Shown: in pieces, positions 38,039-46,053 of the stretch
Layout of the letters: every line of letters begins with the position of its first letter
How positions within the stretch are numbered: position 1 is the first letter of the stretch
Assembly (NCBI RefSeq): GCF_002553505.1
Contig: NZ_PDCP01000003.1
Location: 1 to 64,000, forward strand
DNA from: Mycolicibacterium agri
GTDB taxonomy: Bacteria > Actinomycetota > Actinomycetes > Mycobacteriales > Mycobacteriaceae
DNA: 64,000 nucleotides
Direction: 5' to 3'
Position numbers and translations under genes: made by a program
The notes under the pieces: generated by a model
What the model was told of the DNA's origin: nothing
Seen by the model: only the letters and a program-made list of their open reading frames with translations
Databases searched by the model: none

Positions 38039-39102
38039 CCGACAAAGTGCGACTCGCCCCCGTTGGCCTCGGAAGGTGGGCCCGCGTCCTCGCCCGCGGC
38101 GCGCAGCGTGGCGATACGGTGGAGCTCTACAGCTGCTTCAGCCGAGATGCGGCCAAGCGCGAGGCGTTTCAGCGCGAGTTCGGAATCGAGCGTGGTGCCG
38201 CCACCTACGAGGAATTGCTCGCCGACCCCATGATCGAAGGCGTCATCATCACCACCCCGAACGACACCCACAAAGACGTCATCATTCAGGCGCTCGAAGC
38301 AGGCAAGGCCGTCTACACCGACAAGCCGATCGCGCACACGCTCGAGGACGCCAATCGCATTGCGGCCGCGGTGCGTGACACGGGCGCCGTTTTCGCTGTC
38401 GGCCACAGCTCGCGTCGGCTGTCGGGCCATCGCGAGATGAAGCGGTGGATCACCGACGGCAGGCTGGGCGAGGTGTCGCTGGCCGAGGCGAACTTCTCCA
38501 ACGAGCGCGGGCTTGAGCTCACTCCGCAGACCTGGCGCTACTACGCCGACAAGAGCCCGGGCGGCGCCTTCATCCAGCTCGGGGTGCACCACGCCGACAC
38601 TTTGCAGTATCTGCTCGGCCCGGTGAAGAGCGTCACCGCGCACGCCCGCAAGCTCTACACGAAGTCCGAGGTTCCCGACGCGATCATGGCGATCCTCGAG
38701 TTCGAAAGCGGCGCGCTCGGCTACATCGGCACCGGATGGGCATCGCCGGGTGTGTACCGAATGAATCTGCTTGGGACCAAAGCGAATCTGATGTATGACC
38801 TGGACTTCACGCACTGGGACGAATCACATCTGGCCGATGACTGGTCGACACTGGAGTCACAGTACTACGGTGAGTCCGAGCGCCAGTCGGTCGACCTGCC
38901 GCGAACGGACATGTTCCGCGAACAGCTCGAGGAGTTCGGTCTGGCGGCTCGCGGTCAGGCGACCGTGGAGGTCGGAGCCGACGAAGCCGTTCGGGCATTG
39001 GCCGTCGTGAGGGCGGCGATCGAGTCGTCGAAACGCAATGGCGAAGCCGTTCCGCTGCAAGAGGTCATCGACAACGCGCAGGTGAGCCCCGCGGTGTCCT
39101 AG
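38035..39102 (+). CDS. Gfo/Idh/MocA-family NAD(P)-dependent oxidoreductase
   Basis: 355 aa. N-terminal Rossmann domain (VRLAPVGLGRWARVLARGA, then YSCFSRDAAKREAFQREFG and GVIITTPNDTHKDVIIQALEAGKAVYTDKPIAHTLEDANRI); the DKP motif with Lys is the expected catalytic-type residue. The C-terminal half has GGAFIQLGVHHADTLQYLLG with the conserved His. These enzymes oxidise sugars, inositols or related hydroxy compounds. AAGGAGAGCCC before ATG 38035, which overlaps the creatininase stop. Confidence 0.9.
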   Translation: MTDKVRLAPVGLGRWARVLARGAQRGDTVELYSCFSRDAAKREAFQREFGIERGAATYEELLADPMIEGVIITTPNDTHKDVIIQALEAGKAVYTDKPIAHTLEDANRIAAAVRDTGAVFAVGHSSRRLSGHREMKRWITDGRLGEVSLAEANFSNERGLELTPQTWRYYADKSPGGAFIQLGVHHADTLQYLLGPVKSVTAHARKLYTKSEVPDAIMAILEFESGALGYIGTGWASPGVYRMNLLGTKANLMYDLDFTHWDESHLADDWSTLESQYYGESERQSVDLPRTDMFREQLEEFGLAARGQATVEVGADEAVRALAVVRAAIESSKRNGEAVPLQEVIDNAQVSPAVS

Positions 39103-39129
39103 AACCTGACGGCTCGACGAAAGGCGCTA

Positions 39130-39495
39130 ATGCCGGTAATTCCCGCCGACACACTGCACTTCCTCGACCTGCCGGGGCGGCTGTCCGCCGATCCCGTGCC
39201 CGACGGGTACGGGATGGGCTACAGCGTGCGGGTCGTACGGGTGCCTCCTGGCCCACGCAATCCGCATCGGCATCCCGCGACTGACGAGGTGACCTACATC
39301 GCGGAAGGCCGTGGGGTCGCCTGGGAGGACGACAAGGGCACAGAGGTCAAAGTTGGTGATCTGCTTGTCATTCCACGCGGCATCCCGCACGCCACGGTCG
39401 CGCACGGCGACACCGACCTCGTGCTGGTGTGCTTCTTCCCGGCGGGGGACCTGGCGTCGAACCTCGAGGAGTTGCCCGGTCCACTGCGCCGGTGA
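39130..39495 (+). CDS. Small cupin protein
   Basis: 121 aa, one cupin barrel. Metal motif 1 is PHRHPATDEVTYIAEGRG (two His, Glu) and motif 2 GDLLVIPRGIPHA (His). It could be an isomerase, a dioxygenase-like or a lyase helper in the island pathway; nothing more specific can be seen. AAAGG lies six bases before the ATG. Last gene of the plus operon, 27 bases after the oxidoreductase and convergent with the FAH gene ten bases on. Confidence 0.85.
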   Translation: MPVIPADTLHFLDLPGRLSADPVPDGYGMGYSVRVVRVPPGPRNPHRHPATDEVTYIAEGRGVAWEDDKGTEVKVGDLLVIPRGIPHATVAHGDTDLVLVCFFPAGDLASNLEELPGPLRR

Positions 39496-39504
39496 GTAGC
39501 GCCG

Positions 39505-40302
39505 TCAGACGGGATCGGCCATCGTCGTCGTCAGATCTCCCAAACCGGCGATGGACACCACGACGACGTCGCCGCCGCGCAGATACCGTGGCGGGCTCTG
39601 CGCCATTCCAACTCCCGGCGGCGTGCCCGTCGCGATGCAGTCGCCGGGCTCCAGCGTGATCGTCTGCGAGATGACGCTGATGAGTTCGGCTACGCCGAAG
39701 ATCATTTCGCGGGTGTTGGAGTTCTGCACCACCTCGCCGTTGACCGTGCACGCGATGTCGATCTGCTGCGGGTCCGGCACTTCGTCGGCGGTGACGAGCG
39801 CCGGGCCCATCGGCAGGAACCCGTCGATGGCCTTGCCGCGTGTCCATTGGCCGCCGCTGCGCTGCAGATCGCGTGCCGACAGATCGTTGAGACACACGTA
39901 TCCGGCCACGTGCGCAAGCGCACGATCGACCGGGACCGCGCGCGCCACCCGACCGATCACCACCCCGAGTTCGGCTTCCCAGTCCACCTCACTCGTCACG
40001 GCGGGAATCGGCACGGTCGCGCCGTCTCCGACAACGGAATTCGCGAACTTGGCAAACAGGATCGGCTCGGCCGGAATCGGCTTCCCGGTTTCGGCCGCAT
40101 GATCGCGATAGTTCAGCCCGACGCAGATGATCTTCCCTGGCCTGGGAACCGGGGCCGTCAGATCGACGTCGTCGAGGCCGCATGGCGCGCCGTCGTGCGG
40201 CTTCTCCTCGCCCGAGAGATAGGCGAGGATATCCCGCCCCATCGGCACGAACTTGTCGTCCTCGACACGTCCGAAGCCATCACTATGCGACACCAGGTGC
40301 AT
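39505..40302 (-). CDS. Fumarylacetoacetate-hydrolase (FAH) family protein
   Basis: 265 aa. The C-terminal FAH domain starts near KIICVGLNYRDHAAETG; metal-binding acids are in WEAELGVVIGR, and GKAIDGFLPMGPALVT and GDCIATGTPPGVG are family landmarks. Close relatives cleave 2,4-diketo acids such as 2,4-diketo-3-deoxy-rhamnonate, or hydrate 2-keto-pentenoates. AAAGGA precedes ATG 40302. It is the last gene of the importer operon (33 bases after the binding-protein gene), so the imported compound probably ends in a diketo or acylpyruvate intermediate (inference). Confidence 0.88.
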   Translation of the reverse strand: MHLVSHSDGFGRVEDDKFVPMGRDILAYLSGEEKPHDGAPCGLDDVDLTAPVPRPGKIICVGLNYRDHAAETGKPIPAEPILFAKFANSVVGDGATVPIPAVTSEVDWEAELGVVIGRVARAVPVDRALAHVAGYVCLNDLSARDLQRSGGQWTRGKAIDGFLPMGPALVTADEVPDPQQIDIACTVNGEVVQNSNTREMIFGVAELISVISQTITLEPGDCIATGTPPGVGMAQSPPRYLRGGDVVVVSIAGLGDLTTTMADPV

Positions 40303-40335
40303 GGCGTCCTTTCGGTTCTTTGAGGGCGCTGGCGA

Positions 40336-41370
40336 CTATCCGGTGATGTTGCCGGGATCCGGCTTGAGACCGAGCTTTTCCTGGGCGGCCGTCAGGCAGC
40401 TGAAGTCGGCGTGTTCCTTCCAGTCGAACCCTTCTGGCACATTGCCGTTGTCGATCATGTCCTGATTCCACTGCTCGAAGGACTCCAACGACGAACCGCC
40501 GTCGAGCGCGAGCTGGTTGCTCATCTCTTGGGTCCATTCGTCGATCTCGGCCTGGCTCGGATCGAGTCCCCTGGCGCGAACGATCTCGAGTACCGCATCC
40601 CGATTGGCCGTGTGGTCAGGGCCCTCCGAGACGTATTGGAGCGCTTCGACGCGGCCCTCGATGTAGGCACAGACCTCGTCCTTATGATTTTCCAGGGTCT
40701 CTTCGCGGACAACCCACGTCTCCTGCGGCACTTCTTGGTATTTCTTCTCGATCATCTGGCCGCCGTTCTCGACGAGCGGGGCCTCGTGGCGAGGCTGCAG
40801 CACCGCGACGTCGATCTGACCGGCGAGCAGCGCGGTCAGCCGGTCATCGGAGCCGCCCGGAATCGATACGAAATCCATGGATTTGGGATCGACACCACGC
40901 TCTTCGAGCAGCTTCTCGGCCACCTTCACGTTGCGGTCGCCGATCGGACCGCCGCTGATCTTGAGGCCGGCGAGGTTGTTCGGGTCCACTCCCTCGCGCA
41001 CCCCGAGCCACCAGGCCTCCGTGTCCTTGATGACACCGACGATTTTCAGCGGGACGCTGCCCTGTGCCATGGCGGCCCAGACGGCGTCGCTCTCGCCCTG
41101 CGCGATCCAAACGTCGCCGCCGGTCAATGCGGCCATGTACTCATCCGATGCGGTCACGTCGGCGGGTTCGGTGAATCCCAGTTCCGGCCAGTACTTCTCG
41201 TCGGCCACCATCCATGTCATCTGGTTCATGAAGTCGTCGTTGTCGTAGGACATCTTGACTTGCGTGAACTTCTCCTCACCCCCGCCGCCCTGGTCCGAGC
41301 TTCCGCAGCTCGTCAACGCGAGGCTCGCCACCGCGAGCGCCGACAACGCGCGCACTCCGTGTAGTTTCAC
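40336..41370 (-). CDS. ABC importer substrate-binding lipoprotein (TauA/SsuA/NMT1-like)
   Basis: 344 aa. Signal with lipobox LALTSCGSS near residue 20. The mature part (VKMSYDNDDFMNQMTWMVADEKYWPELGFTEP... GLKISGGPIGDRNVKVAEKLLEERGVDP) is the two-lobed NMT1/THI5-like fold used for nitrate, taurine, alkanesulfonates and aromatic acids. GTG 41370 has GGAGG eight bases upstream; the ATG at 41385 begins within that ribosome binding site and is rejected. It is transcribed after both permeases. The ligand is unknown. Confidence 0.88.
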   Translation of the reverse strand: MKLHGVRALSALAVASLALTSCGSSDQGGGGEEKFTQVKMSYDNDDFMNQMTWMVADEKYWPELGFTEPADVTASDEYMAALTGGDVWIAQGESDAVWAAMAQGSVPLKIVGVIKDTEAWWLGVREGVDPNNLAGLKISGGPIGDRNVKVAEKLLEERGVDPKSMDFVSIPGGSDDRLTALLAGQIDVAVLQPRHEAPLVENGGQMIEKKYQEVPQETWVVREETLENHKDEVCAYIEGRVEALQYVSEGPDHTANRDAVLEIVRARGLDPSQAEIDEWTQEMSNQLALDGGSSLESFEQWNQDMIDNGNVPEGFDWKEHADFSCLTAAQEKLGLKPDPGNITG

Positions 41371-41452
41371 TGATAAAACCTCCATGCCTTGAGTGTTCGA
41401 AGATGGACAACACAGGCTCGGGAGATCAACCCGTGCCTCAATTTCAGCCGGC

Positions 41453-42301
41453 TCAGTCCGGCTGCTTACGCCATTCCATGACCCTTCTTTCCAAGTACTG
41501 GGTGCTGCTGACCATGGCGACACAGAACAGAAGGAAGACGAGCAACATCGCGTACACCTGTGCGCTGTTGAAGGTCTTCTGGGCGAGCGTGATGATGTAG
41601 CCGATGCCGTTGGTGCCGGTGAACAGCTCACCGATGAACAGACCCAGCAGGCCTCGTGCGACACCCATCCGTATGCCCGTGGCGATGAACGGAACGGTGG
41701 ACGGCATGACCACCGACTTGAACAACTGAAAGCGGCTGGCGCCGAACGATCGCGCCGCCCTCAGCAATGAGTTGTCGACCGTCTTGACACCTTCCATGAC
41801 CACCACGAGGGTCGCCGGCACGGCCGACAAGACAATGATCGTGACGCGAGCCGTGTCGTTGATACCCACCCACAGCAGGATCAGCGGCATCAAGACAATG
41901 CGCGGCATCGTGTACAGCGCCCACACATACGTGCTCAATGCCCGGTCCAGCCAGGGGATCCCGCCGATGACCAGGCCGGCAGGAACCGCCATCGCGATGG
42001 AGATCACCATGCCGATCACGTAGACCGAAAGGCTGATCCCGAGGTTGTTCCACAGGATGCCTTCGCGGCTCATCTCGATCAGCTCACCGAACACGTCGGT
42101 GAAGCGCGGAAGAAACATCGACGGGATGCCGCTGTAGGTGGCGACGAGTTGCCAAATCACCAGGAACGTGGCGAGGTTCAGCAGGCCGAACACGATGCGT
42201 TGACGGCGAGTGAAGACCCGACGCGTCCGGCGGCGAGGCAGCGACCGACGGAATACGCCTGGCACAAGTGTGCGCCGCGGCAGCGCCACCGACGTCGTCA
42301 T
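41453..42301 (-). CDS. ABC importer permease 1 (SsuC/TauC-like)
   Basis: 282 aa, six predicted helices. The EAA loop for contact with the ATPase reads LLRAARSFGASRFQLFKSVVMPSTVPFIATGIRMG, in the expected place before the last two helices. The N terminus is long and Arg-rich (RRSLPRRRTRRVFTRRQR). ATG 42301 overlaps the stop of the second permease gene (ATGA). Two different permeases suggest a heterodimeric channel, whereas TauC/SsuC importers normally use one. Confidence 0.88.
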   Translation of the reverse strand: MTTSVALPRRTLVPGVFRRSLPRRRTRRVFTRRQRIVFGLLNLATFLVIWQLVATYSGIPSMFLPRFTDVFGELIEMSREGILWNNLGISLSVYVIGMVISIAMAVPAGLVIGGIPWLDRALSTYVWALYTMPRIVLMPLILLWVGINDTARVTIIVLSAVPATLVVVMEGVKTVDNSLLRAARSFGASRFQLFKSVVMPSTVPFIATGIRMGVARGLLGLFIGELFTGTNGIGYIITLAQKTFNSAQVYAMLLVFLLFCVAMVSSTQYLERRVMEWRKQPD

Positions 42302-43125
42302 AGGACGACCTCCTCGCGCCAACGGCTCGCGAGCACTTCGAGATAGCGCGACGCCGACACCAACGCCAGGGCGATCGCAATCAGCAGGAAGATGAACGCG
42401 AATCCGCGAGCGGTGTCGAAGGTCCGCAGCGAGTCCCGAACCTCACCGCCGATGCACCCGCGAGTTCCGATGAGCAGTTCGACGGAAATCAAGCCGACAA
42501 AGCCTCTGGAGATTGCGTTGCGCACACCGCTCGCGATGAACGGCAATGTGCACGGCGCAATCACCTTGTAGAACACGGAGAGTCGGCCGCCGCCGAACGA
42601 TCGCGCTGCTCGTACCAGGCCGGCGTCGACTGTCTGCACGCCGTCCTTGCAGCTGAGGCATAGCGGCACCGACGCGGACAGGACAACCATCAGGATGCGG
42701 GTCGTCTCGCTGAGCCCGGTCATCAGGATGAGCAACGGCGCGAACGCGACATTCGGAAGCGCGAAGAAGGCCCATAGGTGAGGCGACGTGATGAGATCGG
42801 CGACGGGTGACATGCCGATCGCGAGGCCGATCGGGATGGCCAACAACGCGAATGCCATGCCGATGGCGAGCGGTCCTGCGCTGCCGGCGATCGCCTCAGA
42901 CACCGATCCGTCCTTGACGGCCTCGACGAAGGAATCCCACACCGCGCTCGGCCCGGGAAGGACGACGGGCGACGGGCTGAAGATCACGATGGCCAATTGC
43001 CAGATCGCAATCAGGGCAACCAGACTGACGAATCCGGGGAAACGCTTCTTGACCTGCTTCGCCAACCAGGACTGTTGGTTCTTGTTCGACGCTGTCGCTG
43101 CGCGGTTCGCAACCATGGTCGCCAT
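42298..43125 (-). CDS. ABC importer permease 2 (SsuC/TauC-like)
   Basis: 275 aa, six predicted helices, related to permease 1. The EAA loop is LVRAARSFGGGRLSVFYKVIAPCTLPFIASGVRNA. It is two bases downstream of the ATPase gene. ATG 43125 is used; a second ATG at 43116 is possible. With permease 1 it probably forms a heterodimer. Confidence 0.88.
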   Translation of the reverse strand: MATMVANRAATASNKNQQSWLAKQVKKRFPGFVSLVALIAIWQLAIVIFSPSPVVLPGPSAVWDSFVEAVKDGSVSEAIAGSAGPLAIGMAFALLAIPIGLAIGMSPVADLITSPHLWAFFALPNVAFAPLLILMTGLSETTRILMVVLSASVPLCLSCKDGVQTVDAGLVRAARSFGGGRLSVFYKVIAPCTLPFIASGVRNAISRGFVGLISVELLIGTRGCIGGEVRDSLRTFDTARGFAFIFLLIAIALALVSASRYLEVLASRWREEVVL

Positions 43126-43127
43126 GC

Positions 43128-43940
43128 TCAGCCTGCTTCGGGTCCGGGTTGGGTGAGCTGGTCCCAGATGTGCTCACGCATCTCTTGGAATTCCGCCAGT
43201 TTGCGGCTTTCCCGGCCACGTGGTCGCGGGATGCCCACCGTGATGATTTCGCGGATCCGGCCCGGACGGCTGGTCACGATGGCGATCCGGTCAGCCAACG
43301 TGATCGCCTCGTCGACGCTGTGGGTGATGAACAGGATGGCTTGGCCGGTCTCGGCGACGATTCGCGCCAGTTCGTCCTGCATGAGCTCGCGGGTCATCGC
43401 GTCCACGGCCGCGAACGGCTCGTCCATCAACAACAGCCGCGGCTCGGTGACCAAGGCTCGGGCCAGGCCGACGCGCTGTCGCATGCCTCCAGAAAGCTCT
43501 CGTGGATAGGCCTTTTCGAAGCCCGCAAGGCCGACCATCTTGATGTAGCGGGCGACCTTCTCCTTTGTTTCAGAGTTGACTCGTCCTTGAAGCTCAAGTC
43601 CGAAGCGGACGTTCGCCTCCGTGGTTCGCCACGGCATCAGCGCATAGTCCTGGAAGACCACCGCCCGATCGGTGTCGGGACCCGTGACGGGCTTGCCCAT
43701 CACGCTGACTTCCCCGGCGACCGGAAACGTCAGGCCCGCGACCACATTGAGGAATGTGCTCTTGCCGCATCCGCTCGGACCGACGATCGCGACGAACTCG
43801 CCTTCGGCGATGTCGAGGCTGAAGTCTTCGAGCGCGATCAACGTGTCTTTCTCGCGCAGGCGGTCGTAGCTGACGGTGACGTTACGAGCTTCGACCGCGA
43901 GCCGGCGCTTGGTCAGCACCTCCGCTTCGGGGGATTTCAC
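43128..43940 (-). CDS. ABC importer ATPase (SsuB/TauB-like)
   Basis: 270 aa from the chosen start. Walker A GPSGCGKST, Q-loop VFQDYALMPWRT, signature LSGGMRQR, Walker B LLLMDEPFAAVD, and the switch His in ITHSVDEA; the pattern is that of nitrate/sulfonate/taurine ATPases. GTG 43940 has GAAGGG nine bases upstream. An in-frame ATG at 43985 would add 15 residues but has no ribosome binding site and lies about ten bases from the predicted transcription start inside the operator region, so I prefer the GTG. First gene of the importer-FAH operon. Confidence 0.88.
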   Translation of the reverse strand: MKSPEAEVLTKRRLAVEARNVTVSYDRLREKDTLIALEDFSLDIAEGEFVAIVGPSGCGKSTFLNVVAGLTFPVAGEVSVMGKPVTGPDTDRAVVFQDYALMPWRTTEANVRFGLELQGRVNSETKEKVARYIKMVGLAGFEKAYPRELSGGMRQRVGLARALVTEPRLLLMDEPFAAVDAMTRELMQDELARIVAETGQAILFITHSVDEAITLADRIAIVTSRPGRIREIITVGIPRPRGRESRKLAEFQEMREHIWDQLTQPGPEAG

Positions 43941-43985
43941 TTCGTGCTGCCCTTCGTCGAGGGTGGGATGTGATGGGGGTCTCAT

Positions 43986-44031
43986 TGCAAACGTTTGGCC
44001 CTATCACACGGCCTGGCGACGCGACTGTCAA
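43986..44031 (-). promoter_or_regulatory. Promoter and LacI operator of the importer operon
   Basis: Minus strand: TTGACA (44026-44031), 17 bases, TGTGAT (44003-44008). The palindrome CAAACGTTTG (43988-43997), extended to TGCAAACGTTTGG, lies over the predicted start point. The -35 begins one base after the T run of the upstream terminator. Confidence 0.78.
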
Positions 44032-44032
44032 G

Positions 44033-44061
44033 AAAAAAACTCCGCATGATCGCAGCGGAGT
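44033..44061 (-). terminator. Rho-independent terminator downstream of the UxaA-type operon
   Basis: Minus strand: ACTCCGC, nine-base loop, GCGGAGT, then TTTTTTT. It separates the UxaA operon (and the remnant below) from the importer promoter. Confidence 0.88.
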
Positions 44062-44269
44062 GTCGTAACGAGAGCTGTGTATGAGAATGCGAGCGGGAAG
44101 TGTTGTCGCCGTGGCCTGACAGGGTAAACCGAGATCGCTGCAGGCCCATCGCTGGCGGCCTCCACGCGGACGTACTGGAGCACCATGGCGGTCTTGGCGC
44201 GCCAGGTCTTCGTTGACCTCGATCCACGCTTCCTACCTGTCTCCCCCGAAGTTGACTGCAAACGTTGGA
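44062..44269 (-). other. Possible decayed gene with its own LacI-type operator
   Basis: No intact gene lies in the 44062-44348 gap. On the minus strand one frame gives VEVNEDLARQDR and, after a shift, another gives AMVLQYVRVEAASDGPAAISVYPV; both stretches show the G/C-rich third positions of real genes. This suggests a short frameshifted gene remnant. Upstream of it TCCAACGTTTGCA (44257-44269) is a close match to the island operator. The remaining bases up to the UxaA stop (44270-44348) hold degenerate ttgggtcgg repeats. Low certainty. Confidence 0.3.
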
Positions 44270-44348
44270 TTAAGCGCTGTTCGGTTTGGTGGCGGTGCTG
44301 CGTTGGGTCGGTTGGGTCGGCGCTTGGTCGACGCTGGGTTGGCGCCCG

Positions 44349-45509
44349 TCAGGCGCTCCGATAGAGCTTCGTCAGGGTGAATTCCCGATGGCCGAGGGAC
44401 TCGGCGGCCGTCAGCCGCCCGTTGATCGTCCGCTCGATGATGTCCATTAGAACTTCCCCGGCCTCTTCGACCGATTGGCCGTCGGTGAGCATCGCCGAGC
44501 AGTCGACGTCGATGTGGTCGGGCATCGTTCTGGCGGTCTTCGGGTTGGCCGTGATCTTGACGACCGGCTGGACCGGGTTGCCGATCACATTGCCCTGTCC
44601 CGTCGGGAAGAGGTTGACGACTCCGCCTCCGGCCGCCATCAAGGTCACACACTCGGCGGCCGCCGACGAGGTGTCCATGAAATGCAGACCCGGCGTGGTG
44701 GGCGCTTCAGCCGGCGCGAGAGCACCGACGATCGGCGCCGTTCCGGTTTTGACGATGTTGCCCAGCGCCTTCTCCTCGATCGTCGACAACCCGCCGGCGA
44801 TGTTGCCCTGCGTGGGTTGGGAGCCCAGCAGATTGGCACCCGTCGCTTCGATCATGTCGATGTAGCCGTCGTAGAACGACTGGAACCGGGCGCGCACTTC
44901 GTCGTTGATGCATCGTTCGGCGATGAGGTGCTCGCCGCCGGTGAGCTCGCTGGTCTCGCCGAAGATCATCGTGCCGCCCTCGGCGACCCACTTGTCGCTG
45001 ACGTAGGCCGTGATCCTGCACGAGCCGAGGCCCGTCGTGGTGTCGGATTCGCCGTCCTTGGTCGTCAGCAGGATCTCGGACCGCTCGACCGGCTCGCGGA
45101 CGATCTCGCTTGCGTCCTGCATGAACTGCTGGGTGACCCGGCCCGCCTGTTCGATGATCTTCAGGTCGCCGTGGCCCTCGATTGAGAAGCCCTCGACTGG
45201 CTTGCCGGTTTTGGCGATCCCTTCCACCACCCGCGCTGTCCAGTTCGGTTCGATCCCGATCACGACCACCGCCGCGGCGTTGGGGTTCGAGCCGATGCCG
45301 ATCAGGGTTCGGAAGGTCAAGTCGAGGTCGTCGCCGAACTGCAGCCGCCCGAATGCGTGTGGCAGTGCGAGGGAGCCGGGAATGACGGACGCGATCGCTT
45401 CGGCGGCGGCATTCGACAGGTCGTCCACCGGAAGAACCACGACATGATTTCGCGTGCCGACCGATCCGTTCGGTCGGCGATATCCGGTCAGGCGACGCTG
45501 TTTTGCCAC
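44349..45509 (-). CDS. UxaA-family lyase, large subunit (altronate dehydratase C-terminal / SuyB-like)
   Basis: 386 aa. It starts LTGYRRPNGSVGTRNHVVVLPVDDLSN, the standard start of the large UxaA domain, and has GLGSCRITAYVSDKWVAEGGTMIFGETSELTGGEH and SAAAECVTLMAAGGGVVNLFPTGQGNVIGNPVQPV. Family members dehydrate altronate or galactarate, or as SuyAB split sulfolactate into pyruvate and sulfite. Separate small and large subunits, as here, are the rule in SuyAB but also occur in sugar-acid dehydratases. GTG 45509 has GAGGAG seven bases upstream and overlaps the small-subunit gene by 22 bases. Confidence 0.88.
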   Translation of the reverse strand: MAKQRRLTGYRRPNGSVGTRNHVVVLPVDDLSNAAAEAIASVIPGSLALPHAFGRLQFGDDLDLTFRTLIGIGSNPNAAAVVVIGIEPNWTARVVEGIAKTGKPVEGFSIEGHGDLKIIEQAGRVTQQFMQDASEIVREPVERSEILLTTKDGESDTTTGLGSCRITAYVSDKWVAEGGTMIFGETSELTGGEHLIAERCINDEVRARFQSFYDGYIDMIEATGANLLGSQPTQGNIAGGLSTIEEKALGNIVKTGTAPIVGALAPAEAPTTPGLHFMDTSSAAAECVTLMAAGGGVVNLFPTGQGNVIGNPVQPVVKITANPKTARTMPDHIDVDCSAMLTDGQSVEEAGEVLMDIIERTINGRLTAAESLGHREFTLTKLYRSA

Positions 45510-45787
45510 CGTGCACTCCTCACATTGTGGATATGGACGTAGTCGCCGGCTTTGATGTCGGCACTGGCGATGGCGATCCGGACGCCGTACTCGATGACGT
45601 CCTCGCCGGCGGCGATGTCGCGCAACGCGACTTTGTGGCCGAGCGGGATCTCGGCGTTGGACTCGACGTCGAGTGGCTGCGAGCCGTCGAGGAACACCAC
45701 GTGACCGGTCCCTTTGGGTGCGTCCATGACTGCCACTGCGACGTGATCACCGCCGCGATGCGCAAGAAAAGTTGGTTTGGTCGCCAT
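45488..45787 (-). CDS. UxaA-family lyase, small SAF-domain subunit (SuyA-like)
   Basis: 99 aa, a single SAF domain: AHRGGDHVAVAVMDAPKG, then EIPLGHKVALRDIAAGEDVIEYGVRIAIASADIKAGDYVHIHNVRS, typical of the N-terminal part of altronate dehydratase or of SuyA. ATG 45787 is used; GGAG is ten bases upstream. It is the first gene of the two-gene operon, with a promoter and probable GntR operator 50-90 bases upstream. Confidence 0.88.
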   Translation of the reverse strand: MATKPTFLAHRGGDHVAVAVMDAPKGTGHVVFLDGSQPLDVESNAEIPLGHKVALRDIAAGEDVIEYGVRIAIASADIKAGDYVHIHNVRSARWQNSVA

Positions 45788-45833
45788 CGGCGAAGTACTC
45801 CATCTGGTTAGTGGTCTGACCTCTGCTTGCGGG

Positions 45834-45877
45834 ACTCTATTACCGGCTGGGATTGTTGTCAATGACACAATTTGTCA
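45834..45877 (-). promoter_or_regulatory. Promoter of the UxaA-type operon with a GntR/FadR-like operator
   Basis: Minus strand: TTGACA (45857-45862), 17 bases, TAGAGT (45834-45839), an excellent match to the housekeeping consensus. Touching the -35 is the palindrome TGACA-CAATT-TGTCA (45863-45877). The divergent GntR gene nearby is the likely ligand-responsive regulator. Confidence 0.72.
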
Positions 45878-46023
45878 CGAGATGGCCTGAAATTGGCTGT
45901 GCATAACGCTTTTGGCGAAACCTGTGGATACACTCATGACCGAAGGTTGCGGCGGAAGTCGGTCGAGCTAGTGCGCAGAGGTCTGTCCACTTACCGATCT
46001 GGCCATCGCGTAGGCTTAGCCGC

Positions 46024-46053
46024 ATGGGCACGCACGGGTGGGGAGTCGGATGA
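46024..46053 (+). CDS. Nine-codon leaderless uORF before the GntR gene
   Basis: ATG 46024 is preceded by TAGGCT (46011-46016) at seven bases, a leaderless layout. It encodes MGTHGWGVG and its TGA overlaps the GntR ATG as ATGA. It probably only couples translation of the regulator to a leaderless transcript. Confidence 0.4.
   Translation: MGTHGWGVG

Noticed and set aside
43986..43998. CAAACGTTTG as a coincidence of base composition
   Set aside because: It recurs at three island promoters in the right place relative to -35/-10 boxes, so I kept it as an operator.
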